DNA of 32,779 nucleotides. It comes from Bacteriovoracaceae bacterium UBA7695 (GTDB lineage: Bacteria; Bdellovibrionota; Bacteriovoracia; Bacteriovoracales; Bacteriovoracaceae). This document shows, piece by piece, positions 16,601-24,736 of the stretch. The stretch's first letter is position 1, and each line of letters opens with the position of its first letter. Made by a program: the position numbers and the translations under genes. The notes under the pieces were generated by a model. That model had not been told where the DNA came from. It saw only the letters and a program-made list of their open reading frames with translations, and made no database searches. The stretch lies in assembly GCA_002482685.1 (NCBI GenBank), contig DLGL01000126.1, forward strand, positions 6,154 through 38,932, read 5' to 3'.

Positions 16601-16879
16601 ATTCGTTGTTACGATATCTATTGTGGTTCCTGTCGCTGTCCCTGATCCCACCTGATTTGTACAAGTAGAATTTGAATAAAGCTTCACCAACTGACCAGCT
16701 TCCACTCCTGAAACTCTGATAGTGGGAGTTGTAATGGTTGAGGGAGATAAAAGTGGAGCGACGAGTTCTAAATTTGTGGGTCTTGGAGAATTCAGATTTG
16801 GAGTCTCCTCAACAGTGAGTTTGTTACAACTCAGTACTGAGAAGAGGCATAGAAAAAGAATGGACTTTAAAATTCTCAT
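13616..16879 (-). CDS. Large Calx-beta and GLUG-repeat surface lipoprotein
   Basis: 1087 residues from ATG 16879. A TTG at 16897 is in frame but less likely. The signal peptide ends in a lipobox (FSVLSC), so the protein should be lipid-anchored. Residues 30-120 form an Ig-like N-terminal domain. Two Calx-beta-like domains follow, near 125-240 and 245-355 (NGGNLTVRIQRAGD, VRILDEDD). After a small cysteine segment (DPYRICSLAHFNEVRN) comes a long right-handed beta-helix of GLUG-type repeats, roughly 380-1060, recognised by recurring GGLIG/GGAVG/GGFFG turns. Such proteins are typical large outer-membrane or secreted adhesins. No Shine-Dalgarno is obvious. It heads a unit with HPt and protease genes. 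A surface-adhesin role is inferred. Confidence 0.85.
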   Translation of the reverse strand: MRILKSILFLCLFSVLSCNKLTVEETPNLNSPRPTNLELVAPLLSPSTITTPTIRVSGVEAGQLVKLYSNSTCTNQVGSGTATGTTIDIVTTNLNNGIHQLHAISGSSRCSTASLNYEVDLTPTFNLLREHFSYSEGATGGSSGVTVGVPVTITRSATGVAQSIDLVATAITADSSVTTIGIIPVAFGINDLSVTLDADDLGISANTSTSGDKNFRINISDPNNGGILGTRTEAVVNVLDAQLPDQFFFPQSLYTATENGGNLTVRIQRAGDTSLLQTVQVSTINSSASVVTDFGAGTFTATFSPGSAEAFVTIPIVNTFSPKDSKSFFLKLINPSNGTTLRAASFAKVRILDEDDTTTVCDPAAAGFGGGSGSDVDPYRICSLAHFNEVRNNMGASFRLMADLDLNPLLDSDPGTVGGQRLTPFSGTFSGTFNGDEHTLRNFEWIQTTNPGNAVGLFHVVGTDPDVFIKGINLIQSSITSSAGGVRIAGLIGETSGTIDSIEHNHFSGLVSSANDTAASGLIARANGNITRGVSHNFTSGFISAGSAGGAGILNISESNMTMVLDYNLTTASVISEFWAGGILGAFDNKTSIDTTITECQASGFMKAGTGGNHWGGGITAAVISDSVNNTIRIFDNKSYVVFDRGGQVGGLIGEIFMTGGGTFEIRDLYFSGRVANVASGAGAFQKVISGNDITFSGITVERSSISSNGSAGGISVEARDWWVSGKTLIFDDIHVSETTVNANGGYVSGGIFGMFNMGRQLNNSGTLQNCSFSGTVLNGVNTAGLVAQLNTNDGNHQLTLQDCTVDATIDGNGAGGAVGWLHSNATDATTILVDNISVTGSLDTNGAWTGGGLISKVELAGTSNSIMTVSNSETDIVVTGLGNMGGAVGQVILGSTTSTNQLVFTNLHSQGPVTGEHYVGGLIGSASCSNTGANSITVNLSSTTSNVSGIGNVGGFFGYMSNDGSSCVVEVSDTYSTGSVQSTGSAGSYAGTFKSTSTGVAELINSYSLSAVTASGGTGGLAWDNFQGVFTNSYWLKEVGGVNDSIPDDVASMRTTAELQSQVNYVGWALGTTWTMPSPGHFPTFN

Positions 16880-17078
16880 ATTTTTTTTGTTAAACAAATT
16901 CTAACATAGGGTTATCGACAGAAAGATAGATTCTCTTTAAGCTTAAAATCACAAGTACTTATGAGATGAAGGACCTTTAACCGCAAGAGCATTTTAGGCA
17001 ATTTGCCCTAATTTACTGGCAATGAATAAGTCCTTGATTTTTATTGGCTAAGGGCGAGAGAGTTGCTTAAATAAATTC

Positions 17079-17603
17079 ATGCAATACCTGATTAAATATC
17101 TTCCGGCACTCTTGTGCCTCGTGGTCTCTCTCCTACACCCCATTTGGGTCACTCACTATGATGCTGATCCATGGAAGCTTGGAAGCTTTAGGATGTTCTC
17201 ACGAGTCTCTGAGAAACTTTTAGTCTTTGAAGGTCTGGCCACTGATGGGCAAACCTATAAGATCGAAGTCTCAGCTGGCTCCCTTAATCCTCACGTCGAT
17301 AGGATCAATTCTCTGGAACTTTTAAAGGCCGAAGCTTTACCACGCCATGGTCAACTCAAAAATCTTCTTGAGAGCATGGCCGAACTTAGAGTGATAAAAG
17401 TTAGCGACGGCTTTAAACTCATTTCTAACAACGACGCCCTCTTAAATTTTCATGAGGGAGTCGTAACTACTGAACCCCTGTATCAATGGCGGGTGCGGCA
17501 GATTTTTACAAAATTAGGTGTCAGTGTCTGGAATCTAAAATTTAACCATCAAGAAGGGAGATTAAGCTATGTTAAGTCAGCTTCAGAAACTCATCTTCTT
17601 TAA
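17079..17603 (+). CDS. Membrane-anchored protein preceding a polytopic membrane protein
   Basis: 174 residues with one N-terminal hydrophobic segment (YLPALLCLVVSLLHPIW) followed by a soluble domain. The motif DPWKLGSFRMFSR near residue 30 resembles the 'W..y.MFS' motif seen in small proteins found beside HTTM/gamma-carboxylase-like membrane proteins. This is a weak memory-based link. It overlaps the next gene by 35 bases, a strong sign of a joint operon. No ribosome site is obvious at the ATG. Function is unknown. Confidence 0.6.
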   Translation: MQYLIKYLPALLCLVVSLLHPIWVTHYDADPWKLGSFRMFSRVSEKLLVFEGLATDGQTYKIEVSAGSLNPHVDRINSLELLKAEALPRHGQLKNLLESMAELRVIKVSDGFKLISNNDALLNFHEGVVTTEPLYQWRVRQIFTKLGVSVWNLKFNHQEGRLSYVKSASETHLL

Positions 17604-18438
17604 GTCACACTCAGATGAAAAGCTTTCCTATCAGGTAGCAAGTTGCCTGAGCTTCATCTACCCCCTCATTTTCCTCATGGTTGAGAGAAAGGTTTTTTCT
17701 GGAAACCTGCTGCAGTATTTCTGTGTTGTGGCCCTTTGTTTATGGGCCTCTGCTGACAAACGACTTCTGACAGGACTTCTTCTTTTTTTTACGACTCTCT
17801 ATCACTTAAGTAGCTGGCAATTTGCCGACAATCATCAGTGGCTCTACTGGTATTGGGTCATTGCACTTTTTTTAAATGAAATGAGCTCCTCAAAAGACCA
17901 ATACCGTGTTCACGCCCAGAGTCTTTTATTTGTGGTCTTCGCACTTGCTACCTTCTGGAAACTTTTAGATGGCGAGTACCTGGATGGCTCATTTTTTCAG
18001 TTTGAATTTATCGCTGACAAAAGACTTCAGGGATTTGTCGATCATTTCCTTTCCATGGATTTTAACCAGGTCAGAGTCAACGCCTTCATTTCTGAAACCC
18101 CTGTGATGGAAGGCCTCACCCCTACTTTTTACAAGAATAAACTTCTTCTTTCTGATAATGCCGTCCTTGTGGCCAGGATTCTGTCCTACCTGACTGTGAT
18201 TACCGAAGGGGCCCTGGCCTCGCTTCTTCTGATTAAGATCGTTAAATCTACTTTTTCTCAAAAGTGGATTGACTGGCCGTTGTTTGGGTTTTTTGTTGTA
18301 ACCTACGCCCTGCTACCGGTTCACGGTTTTGCCTCTATTTTGATTATTCTTGCTATCGCGCAAGCACCTAAAGAGATGGTGAAGTTCTACTTACTCGCTC
18401 TTGTTACCCAGTTATTTACTTTTACGAAATGGTCATAG
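17569..18438 (+). CDS. Polytopic membrane protein, possibly HTTM-like
   Basis: 289 residues with about seven hydrophobic helices (VASCLSFIYPLIFLMV, LLQYFCVVALCLWAS, LLTGLLLFFTTLYHL, WLYWYWVIALFL, SLLFVVFALATFWKL, TVITEGALASLLLI and the C-terminal pair). The stretch ATFWKLLDGEYLDG, aromatic residues with a Lys and acidic loop, resembles the vitamin K-dependent carboxylase-like (HTTM) proteins, but the assignment is tentative. The start at 17569 has AAGGGAGA upstream. It is followed by the hexosaminidase 4 bases later, so this may be a transport or surface-carbohydrate unit. Confidence 0.6.
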   Translation: MLSQLQKLIFFKSHSDEKLSYQVASCLSFIYPLIFLMVERKVFSGNLLQYFCVVALCLWASADKRLLTGLLLFFTTLYHLSSWQFADNHQWLYWYWVIALFLNEMSSSKDQYRVHAQSLLFVVFALATFWKLLDGEYLDGSFFQFEFIADKRLQGFVDHFLSMDFNQVRVNAFISETPVMEGLTPTFYKNKLLLSDNAVLVARILSYLTVITEGALASLLLIKIVKSTFSQKWIDWPLFGFFVVTYALLPVHGFASILIILAIAQAPKEMVKFYLLALVTQLFTFTKWS

Positions 18439-18442
18439 CTTT

Positions 18443-20392
18443 ATGAACTTTTTTATTTTTGTTTTTCTTTGCTCATCCCTTTGGGCGCAAATTATTCCTA
18501 GACCTCAGGTGTTGAAAATGGGAGCGAAGAAATTCACCGTCGGCCTCTCGGTCAGAAAGTCTGAACTCTCCATGATTCAAAAAAAGCTAGAAACACTCCC
18601 AGGGATAACCTTTACCGATAATAATCCGCTTATCAAAATTCAAATTAAGAAGCCTTCTGGTTCAATCCCCAAATTTAATCAGGCCGAAAATTACAAATTA
18701 AAAATAACTCCGATGAAAATCCTCATCGAAGCCCCTAATGAGTACGGTGCTCTGTATGGAATAGAAAGTTTAAAACAATTGATACAGACTTATGGAAATC
18801 ATTTTCCTCAGCTCACTATTAGCGACCATCCCCGATTTCCCTGGCGTGGGCTTTTGGTGGATGTGGCCCGCAACTTCATCACGCTAAAAACTCTCAAAAT
18901 TCAAATCGATCTGATGAATGCTGTTAAACTTAATGTACTTCACTTGCATCTAAGTGATGATCAGGCCTTTCGTCTCGAAAGCTTTTCATATCCCAAACTC
19001 CATAAAAACAATCTTGACGGAAAATTCTACACTCAAAAAGATATTAAAGAGTTGATCCTGTACGCAAGTGAGCGCGGCGTTCGGGTGGTGCCTGAGTTCG
19101 ATGTTCCAGGACATGTATCAAGTTATCTGGCGGCCTATCCTGAACTCGCTTCAATTCCTGGACTCAAAACCCCTTCTACAAAATATGGGCCGCACGATGA
19201 GGCGATGAATCCTATAAATGATTTCACTTACATTTTTTTAGAAAAACTTTTTACTGAAATGTCAGGTCTATTTCCTGATGAGTTTTTTCATGTTGGAGGA
19301 GATGAAGTCTCTGGCAAGCACTGGCTTCAAAACCCCGAGATCGTTCAGTTCATGAAAAACGAAAAAATCCAAAACACTACCGAGCTTCAGTTTCGCTTCA
19401 CTCGTCACATGGAAACCCTGGTTAAAAAGCTCGGAAAAAAAATGATGGCCTGGGATGAAGTACTTAAAGGCAATGAACCACTGGATTCAGTGGCCCAGAT
19501 CTGGAGAGGACCTCAGTTTGGTAAACAGGCCCTGGCCAACAAAATGCCTATCATCTATTCCTACGGACAATACCTGGACCTTCAGTTCTCAATGGAGAGG
19601 CACTATCTCATGGATCCAGCGGAAGATATGGGTTTAAAAAAAGATCCCGAACTTCTTTGGGGTGGTGAGGCCTGTATGTGGAGTGAGCGCGCTCCTGATG
19701 AACTTCTGACCAACAAAATCTGGCCCCGTGCTATGGCATCGGCCGAAAGGTTTTGGTCGGCCCGAAATATCAGAGATGTTGAGGATTTCTACAAGCGCCA
19801 GGAATCCCTCAGTGCCAGTTTAAATCTTAATGACGATAAATTAATAAATCGCATTCACGACGGGGCTTCTGAGATGGGCGTTGAGGCAAGTGTGTTGGAG
19901 GATTTTTTCTCCTGGCTTGAACCTGGAAAATTCTACTCTCAGCATAGGTACCGCCAAATCAATACAACGACAAAATGGAATATGTGGGTTGATGTGGCCC
20001 CCTCAGAAAGTAAGAGAGTCACTCAGCTTCATTGGCAGTTTAACTCCTGGCTTAAAACAAGATCATCTAAAGAGATGGCAGAAATTGAAAAAGTCATTTT
20101 ATCCTGGAGCACTTTAAGTCATTCTCTTAATCCTATGCAGACAAAAGAATTTAGCGAAAAAGAAGACCTTGTGGCCCTGGCCCGGGATTTAAATGTTCTC
20201 TCCCGGGTTGCAACAGATGCCTTGGAATTTCTAAAAACTGGAGCTCGTCCCGGGGGACTCTGGTTGATGGAGAGCAGAACAAAACTCTCTATGGCCGGCC
20301 AGGTTCGTAGCGGTTTTCAACTGGGTATGCACGCTCTAGTTGAAAGAATGGTCTTTCTAGTTGGGGCCAAACATCAACTTCCTCCACGCTAA
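18443..20392 (+). CDS. Exported beta-N-acetylhexosaminidase (GH20)
   Basis: 649 residues. I chose ATG 18443, which begins a signal peptide (FFIFVFLCSSLWAQ). Translation from the upstream TTG at 18401 would overlap the previous gene. Residues 20-125 form the GH20 N-terminal domain and the catalytic TIM barrel follows (RGLLVDVARNF, LHLHLSDDQAFRLE, EFDVPGHVSSYL). The catalytic pair is Asp287-Glu288 in HVGGDEV, where Asp assists substrate-assisted catalysis and Glu is the acid. LLWGGEACMWSE fits the conserved distal substrate loop. The enzyme removes terminal beta-linked GlcNAc or GalNAc, for example from chitin or peptidoglycan fragments. A role in degrading prey or environmental glycans is inference. 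Confidence 0.95.
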   Translation: MNFFIFVFLCSSLWAQIIPRPQVLKMGAKKFTVGLSVRKSELSMIQKKLETLPGITFTDNNPLIKIQIKKPSGSIPKFNQAENYKLKITPMKILIEAPNEYGALYGIESLKQLIQTYGNHFPQLTISDHPRFPWRGLLVDVARNFITLKTLKIQIDLMNAVKLNVLHLHLSDDQAFRLESFSYPKLHKNNLDGKFYTQKDIKELILYASERGVRVVPEFDVPGHVSSYLAAYPELASIPGLKTPSTKYGPHDEAMNPINDFTYIFLEKLFTEMSGLFPDEFFHVGGDEVSGKHWLQNPEIVQFMKNEKIQNTTELQFRFTRHMETLVKKLGKKMMAWDEVLKGNEPLDSVAQIWRGPQFGKQALANKMPIIYSYGQYLDLQFSMERHYLMDPAEDMGLKKDPELLWGGEACMWSERAPDELLTNKIWPRAMASAERFWSARNIRDVEDFYKRQESLSASLNLNDDKLINRIHDGASEMGVEASVLEDFFSWLEPGKFYSQHRYRQINTTTKWNMWVDVAPSESKRVTQLHWQFNSWLKTRSSKEMAEIEKVILSWSTLSHSLNPMQTKEFSEKEDLVALARDLNVLSRVATDALEFLKTGARPGGLWLMESRTKLSMAGQVRSGFQLGMHALVERMVFLVGAKHQLPPR

Positions 20393-20468
20393 TAAATACC
20401 GCTAAAAATTGGCTCCCTGACCAAAGAAAGCTCAGAATTTGCCTTTTAAGGAATCAATTATTAGTAAG

Positions 20469-20497
20469 TTGGCAAAAATTTTAGAAGGTAGTAAAAT
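20469..20497 (+). promoter_or_regulatory. Sigma-70-type promoter, possibly leaderless
   Basis: TTGGCA and TAAAAT are separated by exactly 17 bases, close to consensus. The -10 ends 6 bases before the ATG at 20504, so the expected transcript start falls at or next to the start codon. Confidence 0.55.
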
Positions 20498-20503
20498 GAG
20501 GGC

Positions 20504-20923
20504 ATGCCAGTTAAAAAGATCATTTTCTTTCCAGATGCGCTCCACGATAACTCCCTTAAACTCAAAACTGAGTTAAAGAAGCTCTATCAGTGTTTTCAAA
20601 GCAAGCAAGTTGACGAGTATGATCAGGTTTTTAGGCAATCTGGTAAGTTTGCTATTATATTTTCCGACGCCCAGATGGCCGTGAAATTTCTGGAAGAAAA
20701 AACCAGTGATCTAAGCCCCCTACGTTTTAAAGTCTTTGCTTTTATGAATAAGTCGGGCCGCTTTAGCGAAAAATCCCAGGCCCTTTTAGACAAGTACAGT
20801 ATTAATGTCTTCTTCCCAAATCAGTTTCATGAAATTATGGCCAACATAGAAAAGTATTTTTCACAGAACGATGTTGAAGATGATGCTGCAGAACTTAAAT
20901 TTTCGGCAAATGAGGATAATTAA
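20504..20923 (+). CDS. Hypothetical protein, possible degenerate receiver-like domain
   Basis: 139 residues alternating strand and helix (KKIIFFPDAL, FAIIFSDAQMAVKFLEE, RFKVFAFMN, INVFFPNQFHEIMANIEKYF), as in a CheY-like alpha/beta fold, but without the conserved Asp, Thr and Lys constellation. It lies directly before a genuine CheY-like regulator, its stop abutting the next ATG, so it probably belongs to the same signalling unit. The acidic C-terminus (DVEDDAAELKF) is likely disordered. The start has GAGGG too close to the ATG for a normal ribosome site. Function is unknown. Confidence 0.6.
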   Translation: MPVKKIIFFPDALHDNSLKLKTELKKLYQCFQSKQVDEYDQVFRQSGKFAIIFSDAQMAVKFLEEKTSDLSPLRFKVFAFMNKSGRFSEKSQALLDKYSINVFFPNQFHEIMANIEKYFSQNDVEDDAAELKFSANEDN

Positions 20924-21346
20924 ATGGACTTACCAGATCACATAAAGACCAAACACTTTTTGGTTTGCGATGATTATGAAAGCATGCGGACCCTTATTAC
21001 AGAGGAGCTCAGGGCCATGGGAATTGAGCAAATCACTCTGGCCAAGTCTGGCAAAGAGGGATTTTCCCTGATCCAGAGTATGAACAAAGTCGGTCGCCCG
21101 ATTGAATTTGTGATTACGGATCTTATGATGGAAGACGGCTCGGGTCTGGATCTCACCGCCGAAATCCGCAAGAGTGTTGACCCTCGCGTGAAGTCACTGC
21201 CAGTGTTAATGCTTACTTCTAAAGCAGAAATTAGTTACGTCCTGCAAAGTCTCAAGGCCGGTGTTAACAATTATATTGTGAAGCCCTGGACTCAGGAAGA
21301 TCTGACCAAACGTATTGCTGAAGTGTGCAGTAAATTGAAGATTTAA
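20924..21346 (+). CDS. CheY-like single-domain response regulator
   Basis: 140 residues covering one receiver domain and nothing else. Key residues are visible: the Asp16-Asp17 pair (LVCDDYES) for magnesium, the phosphoacceptor Asp66 (VITDLMM), Thr98 (LMLTSKA) and Lys120 (YIVKPW) with an aromatic Tyr117. The domain is therefore predicted to be fully active. Being a stand-alone CheY, it likely acts through protein partners. Immediately downstream and convergent is a CheA-like kinase, the natural phosphodonor. The two genes share stop bases at 21343-21346. Confidence 0.95.
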   Translation: MDLPDHIKTKHFLVCDDYESMRTLITEELRAMGIEQITLAKSGKEGFSLIQSMNKVGRPIEFVITDLMMEDGSGLDLTAEIRKSVDPRVKSLPVLMLTSKAEISYVLQSLKAGVNNYIVKPWTQEDLTKRIAEVCSKLKI

Positions 21347-23754
21347 GCCGCTTTAGAAACTGCGATTTTAGAGAATTTAAACGTAAAGACTGTTCCTTTG
21401 CCCGGTGTTGAGTTTACCTCATAAGAGCCACCTGTTTCAGAAACTTTCTGAACAATTGCACTTAAACCTACTCCACGACCAGAAACATCTGAAACTGATT
21501 CCTTGGCCGAAATTCCACCCATGATTAGTTTTTGGATAGCATCGTCCATCGTTTTAATTGATGGATCTTTTTGAGATAGGGCTTCAACATCAATCCCTCT
21601 CCCATCATCAGCAAACTTTACTTCAAATCCATTGATGGTTGAAGCGAAGCTCATGACGATTTGACCCTGCTCATCTTTTCCAGCGGCAAGACGCTGCTTA
21701 GGCGTTTCGATACCATGATCTAATGAGTTCCTTAAAAGATGGATAAAGTCTGAGAACACACTTACTGGAAACCACTCTGGAACTGCCTGATGAGAGCCCA
21801 TAACGTGAAATTTAACTTTCTTTCCAAGACGAGCACACAGATCTTCAACGTATCCAGGATAGAGATCAAAGAACTCACCAAATCGTCTGGCCATGAAGAT
21901 CTCTTCGAAGCTTCGGGCAACAGACGGATCTTTAAGAGAGTTTTTAAACTCCATAATATCTTTCATCGAAACAGTTACTTCTGAATTAGCATGGTATTTA
22001 ACGAGATCTCCGTGAGTCTCTATGAAACTTTCAATCGCATTCATAAGTGAGTTCATATCAGTATTGAAAGATTCTACAGGGTAGCTTTGTGTCGTCTGGA
22101 TAATTTGCTCGAGTTTATCTTCAATCACATGGGCACTATCTGAAACTTCTTTCACACGAAAAACCGAGAAATTCCCCTTGATCGTATGAACAGTTCGGAT
22201 AGACTTGACCAGCTCTTTATGGCCCAGATCAGCTGTAAAATTAAGCTCACTTAAGGCCTTTAGAGAGTCTTTTAAGATACGCTTCAACGCCACTGGATTT
22301 TTCATGATGGAGAGAAGCATTTTTGAGAACTGGATTTCTTTCTCAGTCTGCTTCATAGACAAGAACTCTTGAGTCTTATCAGTACCGACAACCATAATGA
22401 ATTCTATCTGACCTGTTTCTTCATTTCTAATTGGAGCATACTCCAACATAATGGATTCATTTTTGCTGTTTGATCTTTGAGTAGGTAGAAGTTCAACTAA
22501 CTGTTCAAAAGGAATCGATTCAAGAAAGATTTGTTTTACAAACTCTCCCACCATTTCAGATTCATTTTGATCAACAGACATAATACCCATAGCACCTAAG
22601 GAGACTGGGTCCATATCATACATGCTGTGTGAGATTTTTGAATAAACTGGTTTCACGGCCATTTCGCCATCAAAAATTGTAAATGACTGCCCAAGACTAT
22701 TGAGCATTGCATTTTGAATGCGCGAGAGATTTTTAACTTCAACAGTACGGGCCTCTACCATTTCTTCTAAGTGCGTGTTGTAGCGTCGCAAATCAGTCAA
22801 TAACGTACTGATCTTAGTTCCCATATCATTGAAGGTAGATCCGAGGACGGCAAATTCGTCGTCTGATTGAATCTCAATTTTATGATCAAAATCTTCTTTC
22901 TCAAAAGATTTTGCGGCATCAGACAGGATGTTTAAGTTCTTCGTCAACCAGTTTGCACAGATGACACCGATAAGGCAGCATACTGAGATGAATAACATAA
23001 CAAAGCCAGCTGTCTGCAAGATAAACACTGTTTTATAAGAGAAAAGCTGCTGATTTTTAATCGTCGTAAATAATGTGTAGCCTTTTAACTTTAGGTGACT
23101 GTAGGTCACAAAGTAAGGCATCTCGCCCTCAATCTTAATAAGACCAAAAGGAAGTTTGTCGTGATTTTTAAGATATTTTTCTGCCGGGAGCTCATTTGTT
23201 CCCTGACCCAGTAGATTATTTTCAGGGGTTTTAATAAAACTCTTTTTATAACTTCCATCCGCTAGATACTGAGAGATCTTTGTGTCACGGAAAACTACAA
23301 AAGCTTTATCATCAGAACCTTTGAGCTTTAGGAAATAAGCAAAATGTCCCGCCTCAAGATCAAGAATTTCCAGTTGGGACTGCGACTCTTTAAATGCCTT
23401 CACATTATCCAGAGAGAAAGCATCCGAATAGGCCAAAGGAATGATGCCATCCTTCAGGATTACCCCTGCTCCAATAACACCTTCACCATTTTTGTGCTTA
23501 ATCGGAGACCATGCCTTAAGGGCCTCAAGAGAGCGTCCGGCAACTTTATCTGTAATATAACTCTCATGAGAGTCGAGACCAGCATTAATGAGTTCAGAGA
23601 AGAATTGATTTTCGGCCAGGAGCGTTTTAACAACGTAGGCTTCTTTATCTTTGGTGAAAGAGTCGTAAATCACAAGCCCAAAGCTTCCTAAGCTCAAGAC
23701 TGAGATTGAAATGAGGACTATGATGATTTTGGACCTTACAGTAAACTTAATCAT
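21343..23754 (-). CDS. Membrane-bound CheA-like histidine kinase with HPt domain
   Basis: 803 residues from ATG 23754. The ORF is open to 23823, but the extra residues would overlap the FecR-like gene. Domains in order: TM helix about 9-28; a large extracytoplasmic sensor about 30-250 (CACHE-like, inferred); a second TM helix about 250-272; HAMP; coiled coil; a PAS-like segment (TIFDGEMAVKPVYS); a CheA-type HPt whose His lies in RTVHTIKGNFS; and a HATPase with N-box HLLRNSLDHGIE, G1 DDGRGID and G2 SGRGVGL. It lacks a DHp dimerisation helix pair and a CheW-like domain. Phosphate likely goes from ATP to the HPt His and then to a CheY, plausibly the adjacent one. Confidence 0.92.
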   Translation of the reverse strand: MIKFTVRSKIIIVLISISVLSLGSFGLVIYDSFTKDKEAYVVKTLLAENQFFSELINAGLDSHESYITDKVAGRSLEALKAWSPIKHKNGEGVIGAGVILKDGIIPLAYSDAFSLDNVKAFKESQSQLEILDLEAGHFAYFLKLKGSDDKAFVVFRDTKISQYLADGSYKKSFIKTPENNLLGQGTNELPAEKYLKNHDKLPFGLIKIEGEMPYFVTYSHLKLKGYTLFTTIKNQQLFSYKTVFILQTAGFVMLFISVCCLIGVICANWLTKNLNILSDAAKSFEKEDFDHKIEIQSDDEFAVLGSTFNDMGTKISTLLTDLRRYNTHLEEMVEARTVEVKNLSRIQNAMLNSLGQSFTIFDGEMAVKPVYSKISHSMYDMDPVSLGAMGIMSVDQNESEMVGEFVKQIFLESIPFEQLVELLPTQRSNSKNESIMLEYAPIRNEETGQIEFIMVVGTDKTQEFLSMKQTEKEIQFSKMLLSIMKNPVALKRILKDSLKALSELNFTADLGHKELVKSIRTVHTIKGNFSVFRVKEVSDSAHVIEDKLEQIIQTTQSYPVESFNTDMNSLMNAIESFIETHGDLVKYHANSEVTVSMKDIMEFKNSLKDPSVARSFEEIFMARRFGEFFDLYPGYVEDLCARLGKKVKFHVMGSHQAVPEWFPVSVFSDFIHLLRNSLDHGIETPKQRLAAGKDEQGQIVMSFASTINGFEVKFADDGRGIDVEALSQKDPSIKTMDDAIQKLIMGGISAKESVSDVSGRGVGLSAIVQKVSETGGSYEVNSTPGKGTVFTFKFSKIAVSKAA

Positions 23755-23773
23755 TGATATACTTGTCGGTAAT

Positions 23774-24670
23774 ATGAAAAATAAATACAATTTTTTTTTG
23801 GATCCTATCGTTTTAGCCGGCATTTTTGGCCTGATGATAGCCGTCTACTTCCTTTTTATGGCGCAAAAGAACTCAAATTTGGATGAGATTGTGTCCAAAC
23901 CCATTGGACATATTGAAAGCTTTACTGAATCGGTCAAGATCAAACCCACTGGTCACCTGCATTGGAACTTGGCAGCTAAGCATCAGAAACTTGGGGCCGG
24001 AGACTATATCTTTACCGGCGAAAAATCTCGCACAGTTATCAATTTAGACAATCAGGGCACTCTTATTATAGGTCCATATTCAATGATCATAGTTCAACCC
24101 AGCTTCATCCAGGTTGAATCCGGCGAAATCGAACTCCTCGCAAGCAAAGATACGGTGATTAAAAGTTTCGGTCAGTCTATAAAGGTTTCGCCGAAGAGCT
24201 CAACTAAAATCATCAATACCACCTCCGATAAACAAATTCTTCTCTCAGAACAAGACAAACTGTTGCCTGGCAACGCCGAGATTGAGCAAAAGATTCTCAC
24301 TGAGAATAAACTTTTAGTTGAAGAGGCCACGGAATCAGATCCGGATAGACCAATAGAGCTCAGAATGGAAGGCCTGGATGAAAAGTGGGAATCACCTAAG
24401 GGTGCCCTTCTTGTTACCTTCGCCTCTGATGTCCGGTTTGACCAAGTGAAGCTCACAATAAAGAATGGATCAAAAACCCGGGAGTTTAAGGGAAGCCGAG
24501 GGATACTCTTAGAGGCTTTTCCTGAAGGAACATATGAGGCACAGGCTTCGGCCTATTTAGATAATAAGCTCGTAGCGGAAAGTTTGAGCAAGACCCTTAG
24601 GGTTGTTATGCCGGAGGTTAAGACTCCGAAGATCAGGTCTCCTAAGAAAGAGTTTGAGTTTTTCTTTTAA
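23774..24670 (+). CDS. FecR-like membrane-anchored protein
   Basis: 298 residues from ATG 23774 (MKNKYNFFL). The ORF extends upstream to 23711 but the extra part reads through the kinase start. A single TM helix (VLAGIFGLMIAVYFLFM) anchors it, leaving a long extracytoplasmic part. Residues 70-160 (FTGEKSRTVINL, GTLIIGPYSMIIV, VESGEIELL) fit the FecR/PEGA-like beta domain. The C-terminal half has beta strands (VRFDQVKLTIKNGSKTREF) and ends with a basic/aromatic KKEFEFFF. FecR domains sense or assemble surface components, but in this setting the function is unknown. Only 19 bases separate its start from the divergent kinase. Confidence 0.7.
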   Translation: MKNKYNFFLDPIVLAGIFGLMIAVYFLFMAQKNSNLDEIVSKPIGHIESFTESVKIKPTGHLHWNLAAKHQKLGAGDYIFTGEKSRTVINLDNQGTLIIGPYSMIIVQPSFIQVESGEIELLASKDTVIKSFGQSIKVSPKSSTKIINTTSDKQILLSEQDKLLPGNAEIEQKILTENKLLVEEATESDPDRPIELRMEGLDEKWESPKGALLVTFASDVRFDQVKLTIKNGSKTREFKGSRGILLEAFPEGTYEAQASAYLDNKLVAESLSKTLRVVMPEVKTPKIRSPKKEFEFFF

Positions 24671-24703
24671 ATTGTCCGCGGCCAACTGAGGACGATAAAT
24701 TAA

Positions 24704-24733
24704 TAAGAAGCCCACTTTTCAGTGGGCTTCTTA
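24704..24733. terminator. Bidirectional Rho-independent terminator
   Basis: Thirteen-base arms (TAAGAAGCCCACT and AGTGGGCTTCTTA) around loop TTTC, followed by GTTTT. It sits between convergent genes ending at 24670 and 24737. Confidence 0.88.
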
Positions 24734-24736
24734 GTT

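Noticed and set aside
16997..17007. GGCAA-T-TTGCC palindrome before the 17079 gene
   Set aside because: Too short, and not placed relative to any promoter box that I could find.
17010..17045. Possible sigma-54 promoter (TGGCA)
   Set aside because: No GC at the required spacing from the GG, so the -24/-12 pattern fails.
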